Assembly (NCBI GenBank): GCA_015152465.1
Contig: SUTX01000008.1
Location: 1 to 64,000, forward strand
Source: Cyanobacteria bacterium SIG31
GTDB taxonomy: Bacteria; Cyanobacteriota; Vampirovibrionia; Gastranaerophilales; Gastranaerophilaceae
DNA: 64,000 nucleotides
Reading direction: 5' to 3'
This document shows, piece by piece, positions 52,101-59,911 of the stretch; within the stretch, counting starts at the first letter, position 1; the number at the start of each line of letters is the position of its first letter. The notes below the pieces were generated by a model. It saw only the letters and a program-made list of their open reading frames with translations. It ran no database searches and was not told the origin of the DNA. The translations under genes and the position numbers were made by a program.

Positions 52101-52224
52101 TTAAGTTTCTAAAAGTTGAGCTTTTAACTTCTTCGCGAACACAATCGTGTAAGTATTGGCTCAATTTTTTGATAAAACTATTATTAAATGCAGAATTAAT
52201 CGCTCTTGTTGCCTCTTGTAACAT
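49108..52224 (-). CDS. Upf1-like SF1 helicase with C-terminal nuclease-like domain
   Basis: The 1038-residue protein has an N-terminal region of about 315 residues, then an SF1 helicase: Walker A FGPPGTGKSQTIVNLV, DEAS box VVIIDEASQCDIASCF, GDDKQLPHLS, and C-half motifs IGTAHTFQGDERDIMLISWAYAQ and NVAITRARYKTI. The last about 95 residues, with EREVAQAFRDLGHKVLCG and SVDLLIDDKFVVECDG, look like a restriction-endonuclease-fold (Vsr/DUF559/MTES_1575-type). Such fusions are common in defence islands, but the role is not proven. Promoter TGCTATAAT lies at 52312-52320 complement. Confidence 0.85.
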   Translation of the reverse strand: MLQEATRAINSAFNNSFIKKLSQYLHDCVREEVKSSTFRNLKADRDNKWIFLDQEDTLFTQGLEYLRLEGSDSKLTELMIQSETSQKDKYLIYGYLFLVGKAKSGKKNEFLTPLLYSPCRLERNGVNINCMITDEFISLNTGALTALMKKSDDEDETEQLLEGLLDVVPSMPITKEKMDIFLTTLKSIVPDIDISLNHEMDVKEDNITKDFYNTQINAENVDEIIEEEEEENNKKAVVALEKIHLTNQCAIILTKRPSVTAGVLHELTQIAEKPSGVYRETVLNMINEEYTQSKPTDCQQKTLADFYPVTPLSLSDAQLNVVKNVENTKLVSVFGPPGTGKSQTIVNLVAHLIANGKTVLVASRMDKAVDVVAERLNELGAPFLALRAGRLNYQRELSMQLQDLLSNKVDLDDGVENSIMCDVSDMEALLKSVKEMENKAEQIIKLENEWTGVNEEIKLEEPNHRNHQYIKSNLKNDEIKSVEEIINTLTSNLEKAGFFASLKNSSSLSRLKKIIKTNFEVNNENLMILKTELEFAKLICKARMIETQIQTIGNIHVISEQLRTMRKKQRKLAVDILKTKRREALKGLMRDSIKRQRLFVHSKSLVERKKNLQNRLLETEDFKPLLEAFPCWCVTTYAVSGSLPLKPGLFDVVIIDEASQCDIASCFPILYRAKKAVVVGDDKQLPHLSFLEKAKEQSFMSQYGINDRYQLMWRFRTNSMFDLANYYSMHPVLLDEHFRSLPPIINYSNKEFYGNRIKVMRRNDNSSKVIEAVVVPDGKVDSDATRNLPEIEALVKRLHEIVVEDERKATNNPEHKPVSIGIISPFRAQVEQLKISVSKVLSEHMMEKHQIEIGTAHTFQGDERDIMLISWAYAQNSYPQSLIFLQKPNLFNVAITRARYKTINFISKNPRELPEGILRSYFGFIEEYENRYSLINSDEFDENIYKNSLEREVAQAFRDLGHKVLCGDEIAGMSVDLLIDDKFVVECDGVEDKIPAKVSNMKKQAILERSGLKVSRVTAREWSISPKACVDRIINSNL

Positions 52225-52311
52225 TTTCTCTTCCTTTTTTATTTTTTGCTAGCTTAGTAAGGCCAACCTATATTAATTTACCCCTAAGGGTGGATATATA
52301 CTAATTAAGAC

Positions 52312-52345
52312 AATTATAGCACATTATGAGGAATTATGCTAGAAT
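52312..52345. promoter_or_regulatory. Divergent extended -10 promoters
   Basis: On the minus strand TGCTATAAT (52312-52320 complement) serves the helicase. On the plus strand TG-C-TAGAAT (52337-52345) serves the small exported protein, with the start predicted at 52352, the first base of its ATG. Confidence 0.5.
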
Positions 52346-52351
52346 AAATGT

Positions 52352-52768
52352 ATGAAATTGAGAGTTTTGATTTTATTTTTTATAATGAGTATTTGCACTT
52401 GTTGTGCTGAGCCTGTACAAGTAGTGTCACAACCACAAGCTCCTGCACCACCAATAACCCAACCTCAAAATATAGCTTTTGAAAACTGTACCAAAATGTT
52501 TGCAGTAAATAAGGAAAAATTATTTTATTTAACTCTTGGTGCTGTGAGCGCAAATAGATTTGCAGTAGAAGAAATACAAACCTCGAACGGATATATCATT
52601 TTTACTGCTGCAAATAACAAATACTTAGCAACTATTGCAGGAATTGATGCAAATAATTCTATTCTTAAAATAACACCGTGTAATGATATTTACTTTTTCC
52701 CTCCTGGAGTTATTCTAGGAATGTTCAAATACGTTGGAATGAATATTAATACAGATATCAGAGGGTAG
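52352..52768 (+). CDS. Small exported, possibly lipidated protein
   Basis: The product is 138 residues with a hydrophobic leader MKLRVLILFFIMSICTCCAE; the Cys-rich end could be a lipobox but is not standard. A Pro/Gln linker (about 24-42) is followed by a small globular domain with FYLTLGAVSANRFAVEEI and TSNGYIIFTAANNKYLATIAG. I do not recognise the family. No ribosome site; the mRNA is predicted to be leaderless. It is divergent from the helicase and convergent with the flagellin. Confidence 0.68.
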   Translation: MKLRVLILFFIMSICTCCAEPVQVVSQPQAPAPPITQPQNIAFENCTKMFAVNKEKLFYLTLGAVSANRFAVEEIQTSNGYIIFTAANNKYLATIAGIDANNSILKITPCNDIYFFPPGVILGMFKYVGMNINTDIRG

Positions 52769-52778
52769 AATTTCTTAG

Positions 52779-52895
52779 CGACATTGGAGCTTAGAAATTC
52801 GGGTGTGGGTTTGTTCATTGAAGTTCAACCACCACCCGCATTTGTATTGTTTGGCTAAGCCACACAAACAACTGCGACCTCCTCACCAAGGAGGT
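52779..52895 (-). terminator. Structured region downstream of the flagellin gene
   Basis: ACCTCCT (52877-52883) and AGGAGGT (52889-52895) form a perfect 7-bp stem directly after the flagellin stop. Further on GGC-TTA-GCC and a long imperfect inverted pair GGGTGTGGG... / ...CCACCACCC continue. No strong T-run is seen. It acts as a stable 3' end or carries an RNA element. Confidence 0.5.
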
Positions 52896-52897
52896 GG

Positions 52898-55705
52898 TTA
52901 GATTAATTGTAACGCTATTGCTGGTGTTTGGTTAGCTGTTGTCATCAAGGTTGCACTTGCTTGTTGTAAAATCTGTTGTTGGATATATTGACTTGAGACC
53001 TCTGCGATATCTGCGTCACGAATTGTAGATCGAGAAGATGTTAAATTATTAATATTCACCTCAATCGATTCAAGAGCTGATTCTAGTCTGTTTTGTACTG
53101 CGCCAAGCTGAGTTGCTTTTTCGCTTAGCAAATTCTCAAACGCTACAATTGACTCAAAAGCTTCAACACTTTCAATACCTTTATTTGCTTCTGATAAATC
53201 AAATTGGAAATTACTGTCAAAACTTATTCTACATGAATCATCTGAAAAAATTCCTACTTGAAGATCAGTCGATGTTATTTTTGGGGCAAATAAAGATACA
53301 CCAGCCAACATATCAGCCATGTCATAATCTGGAAGTAAGGTATGCACTGATCCAGAATAATCAAAAACTCCACCTATAGCATCCAAACCATAATTTATGG
53401 CCTCTGAATCCGTAATGTTAAGAGTGCTATACGTTGCACCGTCATCAGTAAGCGTTGCAGCACCAACCAACATACCGCTAGAATTTGGAACTGTAGATTC
53501 CGCAGCAGAAACTTTACCATATGCAACGCTGTTGTCAAATGTGGCACTTCCTGAAGCTAATCTAAATTGTCCAACTAGTCCACCAACAAAATCTTCACCT
53601 TTTACGTCGCAAGTAGAATAGCTGTCTTTAATATTAGAATTTGTAAAACCAACAAGACCACCAACATTTTTTTTACCAACAGCTACACCTTCAGAAAAAC
53701 TTTTTGATATATAACTAGTAGTACGCCCAACGAGACCAGCAACATACACATTTCCCTCAATATTACCTTTGGCATAACTATTTACTATGGCACCAGATGA
53801 TGAGCCTACAAGACCACCAACATAACTTTGGGTTGATTTAACATCTGCTTCAGAATAGCAATTATTAACTTCAGCTTGAGTTCGTCCAACAAGCCCCCCA
53901 GTATAGTTACCTTCACTAGTAACATTACCAATAAAGTAACTGTCAGTTATTGTTGGATATGAACCAGCTCTACCAATAAGCCCACCAGTAAAATCACCCA
54001 TAGAATAAATATCTCCCACCGCATAACAGTTTTCGACACTTGAACCAGTAGCTTTAATATTACCAATTAACCCTCCTACATAAGTTGCCCCACTCACATT
54101 TTCAATAGCGAAACAATTATATATAGGAACGCCTTCGACATAACCAATAAGACCTCCTATGGTACTATTGCCTTCCGTATAACCCTCAGCATAGCTATTT
54201 GAAATCTCTCCCTCTGTATAGCCTACTAATCCACCAACATTATCTGTTCCATTAACATTACCGGCAGCATACGTTACATCAACAGTACCGTAATTAGCAC
54301 CAGCTAGGCCTCCGACATTATTAGCGTTACCAGTAACATCTCCTGTTGAATATGAATTTTGAACGCCCACCTTAACGCTTCCAGCCAAACCACCAACATA
54401 ATCTCCTTCTCCAATAACATCTCCGGATGAATAACAATTAGATATAATACCTGTTCCAGTAGATCTACCTACTAAGCCACCAGTAAATTGGCTTTTACCT
54501 TCAACATCAGTTTTTGAGTAGGAATTAATTATATCAGCTTCTGTGTCACCAACAAGACCTCCTATATAGATTCCGTTTCCACTTACATATCCGATAGCAT
54601 AACTATCATTAATTGCTGCCTGTGTACGACCGATAAGCCCTCCTACTCGTTGACCAGTACCTATTATTTCTCCAGAGGATGATACATTTGTTATAGTGAC
54701 TGCAGATTGTGTTCTACCTGCTAATCCTCCAACATAATCTGTACCTTTGATTTTCACATTAACCAATCTAACATTCCTAACGGTAGAACCACCCGCCAAT
54801 AAACCAAAAAGACCTTGATGAGCACTATCTCTACTTATTGTTAAATTTGATATAGTATGTCCATTACCATCAAAAGTACCTTTAAAACTTTTTGATGTTG
54901 CTGCAGTATCCCCAATTGGATCCCATCCACCACTTGCTTCTTTATCCTGACAAATTTGTTTTAAATCAATATCAGCAGCAAGAATAAACGTTATACCAGA
55001 TGTGTTAACACCATCATTTGTCAATTTTGCAAGTTTTGCCAACTCTTGCGCATTAGATATTTTATATTCACTTTTTGTAAAGCTAGTTGTAACTTCTGAA
55101 ATTGATGCAATATTAGCAAGGTCTGCTTCAGTATATGATACTGGATTATTGATAAAATTGCTGCTATAAGCATTTATTTTACCAGCCTCGCTCTTTATCT
55201 CTTCTTCAGTTATAGGTTTATTGGCAGGATCATTGATAAATCCATCTTCTTTAGCTTGAGGTAAGTCTTCTGCAACAGTATATGGCATTCTAGTAAATAA
55301 AGAAATATTGTTATATTCAGCTGTCATATACAATCTTGTTATCTCTGATATTAGAGCATTGGCTTCACTATTAATTGCTTCTAAAGATTGTGCACCATAA
55401 GTGCCATTTCGTGCTTGGGCAGAAAGAGCATTCAATCTCGCAGCTTTGTCCTGCATTTGAGATATAATATCGCTTGCATAACTAGCTAAATCCATACCGC
55501 TAGAAACGTTATCTGCCGCTATATCATACGCATTCAATTGGGTAGTCATATTTGTAGATATCGAATAATTTGCGGCATTATCGCTTGCATGGTTTATCTT
55601 AAAGCCCGTTGTCATTCGCTCAATCGCAAGATTGAGTGCGTCGGTACTCTTGGTGAGTGAGCGTTGGGTTATTAAAGATGAGAGATTGGTGTTTATTGAA
55701 ATCAT
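52898..55705 (-). CDS. Flagellin with a GLUG-repeat variable domain
   Basis: The 935-residue protein has complete flagellin ends: MISINTNLSSLITQRSLTKS with the D0/D1 helices to about residue 140, and a C-terminal D1/D0 about residues 850-935 (SRSTIRDADIAEVSSQYIQQ, LMTTANQTPAIALQLI). Between them is a 220-residue linker with a GLUG lead-in (GNGHTISNLTI) and about 15 GLUG repeats starting with GGL[AVI]G at 326, 355, 382, 409, 438, 465, 491, 517, 544, 574, 603, 630, 656, 682 and 708. Seven Cys occur, unusual for flagellin. RBS GAGGAGG is ideal. Confidence 0.95.
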   Translation of the reverse strand: MISINTNLSSLITQRSLTKSTDALNLAIERMTTGFKINHASDNAANYSISTNMTTQLNAYDIAADNVSSGMDLASYASDIISQMQDKAARLNALSAQARNGTYGAQSLEAINSEANALISEITRLYMTAEYNNISLFTRMPYTVAEDLPQAKEDGFINDPANKPITEEEIKSEAGKINAYSSNFINNPVSYTEADLANIASISEVTTSFTKSEYKISNAQELAKLAKLTNDGVNTSGITFILAADIDLKQICQDKEASGGWDPIGDTAATSKSFKGTFDGNGHTISNLTISRDSAHQGLFGLLAGGSTVRNVRLVNVKIKGTDYVGGLAGRTQSAVTITNVSSSGEIIGTGQRVGGLIGRTQAAINDSYAIGYVSGNGIYIGGLVGDTEADIINSYSKTDVEGKSQFTGGLVGRSTGTGIISNCYSSGDVIGEGDYVGGLAGSVKVGVQNSYSTGDVTGNANNVGGLAGANYGTVDVTYAAGNVNGTDNVGGLVGYTEGEISNSYAEGYTEGNSTIGGLIGYVEGVPIYNCFAIENVSGATYVGGLIGNIKATGSSVENCYAVGDIYSMGDFTGGLIGRAGSYPTITDSYFIGNVTSEGNYTGGLVGRTQAEVNNCYSEADVKSTQSYVGGLVGSSSGAIVNSYAKGNIEGNVYVAGLVGRTTSYISKSFSEGVAVGKKNVGGLVGFTNSNIKDSYSTCDVKGEDFVGGLVGQFRLASGSATFDNSVAYGKVSAAESTVPNSSGMLVGAATLTDDGATYSTLNITDSEAINYGLDAIGGVFDYSGSVHTLLPDYDMADMLAGVSLFAPKITSTDLQVGIFSDDSCRISFDSNFQFDLSEANKGIESVEAFESIVAFENLLSEKATQLGAVQNRLESALESIEVNINNLTSSRSTIRDADIAEVSSQYIQQQILQQASATLMTTANQTPAIALQLI

Positions 55706-55791
55706 AAAGCACCTCCTCTATACCCTCGCCCCTCGTGGGAGAGGGATAAAGTTTGTACAGCTTTTTCGCTTGCAACTTGCAATTCATTCAT
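55702..55791 (-). CDS. Overlapping 29-residue ORF upstream of flagellin
   Basis: From ATG 55791, with GGGAGG six bases upstream, a 29-codon ORF reads into the flagellin start: its TGA (55702-55704) overlaps the flagellin ATG in an ATGA junction. The peptide starts MNELQVASEKAVQTL. The ribosome signals and overlap fit translational coupling, but the peptide crosses a GC-rich repeat, so it may be accidental. A longer frame (to 55938) has no clear start signal. Confidence 0.45.
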   Translation of the reverse strand: MNELQVASEKAVQTLSLSHEGRGYRGGAL

Positions 55792-56136
55792 AGCATACCT
55801 CCCAAAAGGTACGCCAAGACTGCGTTCTACCCTCCCCCTAGTCAGCCCAAAGCATGACCACAAGCGGGTTGTAGCTATATTTTTTCTGTTTGGTTTTGCT
55901 CTTCTTATTTGTACGATATCCATATACCTTACCCTCATTGTACTGTCTATATCTTCCTAATGCCACAAGTTTACAAAGTTGTAACACAATAGACACAAAA
56001 TTGTTACATAAGTTAATATTCATCAATAATTCGCCCTATTTACGGGGGTTTGAAAAAAATGAAACATTACAATTTGTTAAGAATAATACTTGTTTGTATT
56101 CTCACAATAAAATTGTATAATAATTGAGTAATTGCT
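55706..56136. other. Long flagellin leader region with GC-rich inverted repeat
   Basis: Apart from the small ORF I see no gene. The most unusual part is CCCTC (55723-55727) ... GAGGG (55741-55745) around CGTGGGA, a GC-rich hairpin within an AT-rich genome, resembling dispersed CCCTC-CGTGGGAGAGGG repeats. A second GC-rich patch lies near 55831-55870. The sugar-binding gene promoter TATAAT (56116-56121) is at the right end. A sigma-28 box for the flagellin is not visible. Confidence 0.5.
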
Positions 56137-57336
56137 ATGAAAAAAATATTTATTTTACTAACATTAATATTATTTTTAACAGGATGTAATTCAAATACAT
56201 CACAAAGAGAGGTTACATTCTGGACTCTCCAAATGGGAGATTTTGCTCCATACATAAATGAAGTCATCCAGTCTTATGAATCCACCCATAAAGATATAAA
56301 AATCAAATGGATAGATGTACCTTTTTCTGAGGGTGAAAAACGAACATTAGCTGCAGTAATGACAGATTGTCCGCCTGATTTAATAAATCTCAATCCAGAT
56401 TTCTCAGCTCTTCTTGCACAAAAGGGAACTTTACAAGAAATTCAAGAATCAAATTTAACGCATTTCACACCAGAAATTATTGAAGCAATAAAATATAACG
56501 GTAAACTTTACTCAATACCGTGGTACGCAACCAGCGCAATCACTATATACAATAAAGAACTATTTAATAAATCTGGTCTAGTTCGTTTACCTAAAACTTT
56601 TAAAGAACTTTCTTCAGTATCAGAAAAAATCAAAACCAACACCGGAGCATATTCCTATTTACCAACAATTACAGAAAACGATACAATGCTAAGAATCTTG
56701 AATAAATATGGCATTTCTGAACCAGAAGATTTTAATAGCGAAGAAAGCAAAAAAGTTTTTGAAATGTTTAAAACTCTATATCAAAAAAACTTGATTCCAC
56801 CCGAAACGATTACATTAACACATAGAGAAGCACTCGAACAATATATGGCGGGTAAAATTGTTTTCTATCAAGGCGGTGCTAATTTCTTAAATATGATAAA
56901 AGAAAATGCTCCCAAAATATATACCCAAACTGATGTTACAGAACAATTAAAAGGACCTGTTGGACAAAACGACTTTTCAATAATGAATTTTGTAATACCA
57001 GTAAAAGCAAAACATAAAGCTGAAGCTTTAGATTTTTGTCTTTATTTAACTAATGAAGAAAATCAGCTCAAGCTAGCTAAATTAACTAATATTATCGCAA
57101 CTAATTCAAATGCTTTGAATGATGACTTTTATAATAACTATTCTGATCTAACTTCCAAATCTCGTTCTATCAGTGCGAAACAAATCAGAAAAATTACCCC
57201 TGCATTAAAACAAAAAGAAAACCAAAAAGAAATCAATTTTTTAATTAATTCTACTGTACAATCAGCTCTTTTAAACAAGGATTCCATCGAAAATCTTCTA
57301 AACAAATTGAGTAAGAACATCCAATCTATTAAATAA
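56137..57336 (+). CDS. ABC-type sugar-binding lipoprotein
   Basis: The product is 399 residues, with a good lipobox signal (MKKIFILLTLILFLTGC, Cys17). The mature part has the family-1 solute-binding look: EVTFWTLQMGDFAPYINEVI, DLINLNPDFSALLAQKGTL, YSIPWYATSAITIYNKELFNKSGLVRLPKTFKEL and a C-terminal YFFDFCLYLTNEENQLKLA-type helix region. It would catch sugars or similar for an ABC importer; no permease or ATPase genes are adjacent. The next gene (GH13-like) may process the same substrate. Confidence 0.88.
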   Translation: MKKIFILLTLILFLTGCNSNTSQREVTFWTLQMGDFAPYINEVIQSYESTHKDIKIKWIDVPFSEGEKRTLAAVMTDCPPDLINLNPDFSALLAQKGTLQEIQESNLTHFTPEIIEAIKYNGKLYSIPWYATSAITIYNKELFNKSGLVRLPKTFKELSSVSEKIKTNTGAYSYLPTITENDTMLRILNKYGISEPEDFNSEESKKVFEMFKTLYQKNLIPPETITLTHREALEQYMAGKIVFYQGGANFLNMIKENAPKIYTQTDVTEQLKGPVGQNDFSIMNFVIPVKAKHKAEALDFCLYLTNEENQLKLAKLTNIIATNSNALNDDFYNNYSDLTSKSRSISAKQIRKITPALKQKENQKEINFLINSTVQSALLNKDSIENLLNKLSKNIQSIK

Positions 57337-57365
57337 AAATCCTGTTAACAATCATTTACATGTGT

Positions 57366-57394
57366 TTGTAAAAAATATATGTGCATGATATTAT
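57366..57394 (+). promoter_or_regulatory. Promoter of the GH13-like gene
   Basis: TTGTAA (57366-57371), 17 bases, TATTAT (57389-57394) with the TG of an extended -10 at 57386-57387. AAGGAGAG follows before the ATG at 57459. The leader is about 58 bases. Confidence 0.65.
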
Positions 57395-57458
57395 CCTTAT
57401 ATACTAATTTTACATTCAACAATCACAAATTATTTTTTATATTTAACAAGGAGAGAAC

Positions 57459-59732
57459 ATGCTAAACTTCCTGTTTAAGAGAGAGACTAATAATGCAGAG
57501 CTTTTGAATGATTTTTATTCAAAAATTAGAGAAATGTATTCTTTTGAATCAATCTCAGAAGAAAGAAAAGAATATCTTAAATCAACAATGGCTAAATACG
57601 GGTATCTTCCATATCCGCATATTAAGGCTTTAGAAGAATTATCTAATGCAGAAGTACTTTGGGCTCTTGAATCAAAATGGGAAAATGAAGGGGTTTTCAA
57701 AGACGGAAAATTTGATTTTGAAAAAACAAGTGTACTTGCAAGAAACAATGTAAAAAATTCAAGTTGGCTTCAAAAAGAGGGGCATAACATAAAACTTATT
57801 AATTTAGCTGGGCTTGGTAACGGTAACGAGTCTGATAAAAACGGCACGTTTATGGATTGGCTCAGACAACTTCTTATTCTACCAACCGGAAATAAGTCTA
57901 ATGGCATATTTAATACAACTGTGTATCTAATACCATTTCACCCTCGTGAATTTGGCTGTGCCTACTTACCTACAGCAAGTTGCGTAAGTCCTAATTTAGA
58001 AGACAAAGAAATCTCTGAGAAAACTGGGCTTAATGCTGATGAACAAGTAAAAATTTTTATAAAGCTATCTCAATTGGCAGGTCACCCTGTAATATATGAC
58101 ATTCTTCCACAGACAGGAAGATTCTCTAAAATAGTTTTGACCACACCTGAGTGTGCAAGATGGTTTGATATAAATGCACTTATTGAAGAACTTTCAAAAA
58201 ACATCGATTCAATATCAGCAAAACTTTCTGATAAATATTCTCAAGACGATATTGCAATAGTTAGCGGTATCTACAAAAAAGATATTAAAGGTGAGAGCTA
58301 TGGTGATCTAACCGAACACTATCAAAATATATTCAATGAGCTTGATGAATTATTGAAAGAAACAAAAATTTTTCTATCTAATTCTATGCTAGAAAAATCT
58401 ATTCAAGAAAGATTGCATAAAAAAGCAAGAATGATAATTAACAAAGTTTTGAAAAATAATCGAGGTAAAAAACTTAGTGAGTCTGAAATATTAAATCAAG
58501 GCGAAGTAATACAAACTTTGATTTCAGAGGGCATGTGGCCAGCTCCTGGAGGAGCTTGGTGCTCAGCAGGGGTTCCTGTTTTTGATAAAATGAGTGAAGG
58601 TGCAAGCTATCCTACTTTTAAGCATTATAAGTTTAATGGTGAAGATGTAACCCATTTCGCAAATTTAGATTGCCAAACACCTTATTATTTTGTATGCCTT
58701 GAAAATGGAAAATACAATAATGACGTAATAAAATTCTTTATTGACTATATGAAAAATCTTCAAGAAGAATATAATTTTGACGGATTTAGGGTTGACCATA
58801 TAGACCACGTTGTCGACGAAGTTTCTGAAGCTGACAATACTCCTATCAGCTATCGTGCTCCAAGAAGAGTTTTAGGTATGCTTAATTCTGCTATGAAAGA
58901 AAAAGTACCATATTTTGCTTCCTTAGCTGAATATATGTTATGGGATAACTACTATAGCGAATATCACAGAGACATGAATTTTGACGTTCTTTGGGGAAAT
59001 GACATTGTTTCCCAAAGTTCAAAAACTCCTGAAGAAATATCTGAAGATAATTTAAGATTATCTAATTATAATACTTCCTCAAAAAAATCCTCACCGCTTT
59101 CTGTTTTAAAAACATACAATAATCAAGACGGTGAATTTGAAGCAATTGATAGATACCCTGCACAATTAGGAAAAGACGGGGCATTATTCAAATGGTTTAA
59201 ATACAAATTTTTACCAGGTGGTAAATTTGCACAAAGACCAACTATGTATATTGATGGAGATGAATCGTTTACAAACGGTGGTATCGAAGCAACAATTGGC
59301 ACTGAAATATCAATGAAAAGAAACAAAGACTACGATTTCTTCTCTAAATTTGATGCAATTGATAGATTTGTAAAAAACAATTCAATAATAACAGACGGCG
59401 AAGCTCACGTTATAAGACAAGATGATGACGGGTTTGTTGTTTGGCAAATACAAAAAGAAGGTGTCAAAAACTCTCTATTAGTTGTTGCCAACTACAATTC
59501 TCCTACAGAAAAATTCTGTATTGAAGAAAATGGCAATTCTTGGACAGAAGTTAGAGAGGGCTGTGAAGTTTTTGATAAAACAATAGAACTTTCTTGCGAT
59601 TATTCTATTGTGTCTGAATTTAGATTTGATGGAACAGATTACACAGAAGAAAAATTTGTATCAGCCTCTAACTCTTTATCATTCGGTAAGATAATGCCAG
59701 CTGAATTCAAATTTTTCATGGTTATAAAATAA
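57459..59732 (+). CDS. GH13-like (alpha-amylase superfamily) enzyme
   Basis: The 757-residue protein has a TIM-barrel of the alpha-amylase clan. VIYDILPQTGRFS matches the VxxDxVPNH segment in altered form. YNFDGFRVDHIDHVVDE (about residues 440-455) holds the catalytic nucleophile Asp. SLAEYMLWDNYY (about 488-500) supplies the acid/base Glu. The usual third acid N-H-D is not visible. A long N-terminal helical part (about 1-130) and a C-terminal beta domain are present. There is no signal peptide, so it is cytoplasmic. Subfamily and substrate are unknown. Confidence 0.78.
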   Translation: MLNFLFKRETNNAELLNDFYSKIREMYSFESISEERKEYLKSTMAKYGYLPYPHIKALEELSNAEVLWALESKWENEGVFKDGKFDFEKTSVLARNNVKNSSWLQKEGHNIKLINLAGLGNGNESDKNGTFMDWLRQLLILPTGNKSNGIFNTTVYLIPFHPREFGCAYLPTASCVSPNLEDKEISEKTGLNADEQVKIFIKLSQLAGHPVIYDILPQTGRFSKIVLTTPECARWFDINALIEELSKNIDSISAKLSDKYSQDDIAIVSGIYKKDIKGESYGDLTEHYQNIFNELDELLKETKIFLSNSMLEKSIQERLHKKARMIINKVLKNNRGKKLSESEILNQGEVIQTLISEGMWPAPGGAWCSAGVPVFDKMSEGASYPTFKHYKFNGEDVTHFANLDCQTPYYFVCLENGKYNNDVIKFFIDYMKNLQEEYNFDGFRVDHIDHVVDEVSEADNTPISYRAPRRVLGMLNSAMKEKVPYFASLAEYMLWDNYYSEYHRDMNFDVLWGNDIVSQSSKTPEEISEDNLRLSNYNTSSKKSSPLSVLKTYNNQDGEFEAIDRYPAQLGKDGALFKWFKYKFLPGGKFAQRPTMYIDGDESFTNGGIEATIGTEISMKRNKDYDFFSKFDAIDRFVKNNSIITDGEAHVIRQDDDGFVVWQIQKEGVKNSLLVVANYNSPTEKFCIEENGNSWTEVREGCEVFDKTIELSCDYSIVSEFRFDGTDYTEEKFVSASNSLSFGKIMPAEFKFFMVIK

Positions 59733-59811
59733 TCCAACCTGTTAGGTTGAAAATATAAGGAGTAAACTTTACGATTAAGTAAACTACGATTAAATAATAA
59801 TGGGATACAAT

Positions 59812-59832
59812 GCCGAGAGTCAAATTCTCGGC
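59812..59832 (+). terminator. Terminator of the GH13-like gene
   Basis: GCCGAGA (59812-59818), a 7-base loop and TCTCGGC (59826-59832), followed by TTTTATTTTTT. Two direct copies of a GTAAACT-x-ACGATTAA word lie between the stop and this stem. Confidence 0.88.
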
Positions 59833-59911
59833 TTTTATTTTTTATATTCATATAGTCTTTTAGTTTAATAATATTTAGTGTATAATACCTTTATAAAGTA
59901 AGGAGTTAACA

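Noticed and set aside
53113..53621. Plus-strand ORFs inside the flagellin gene
   Set aside because: Shadow frames of the repeat array; the flagellin frame is unambiguous.
52898..55705. Repeated DNA as a CRISPR array
   Set aside because: The periodicity is in the protein (GLUG units) and the DNA copies are too divergent for CRISPR repeats; no cas genes are present.
55838..56026. 62-codon minus-strand ORF upstream of flagellin
   Set aside because: No ribosome site, low complexity and overlap with another frame; treated as part of the flagellin leader region.
59735..59800. Short inverted AACCT/AGGTT and direct GTAAACT words after the GH13-like gene
   Set aside because: Too short and imperfect to call a riboswitch or att site; mentioned only with the terminator.
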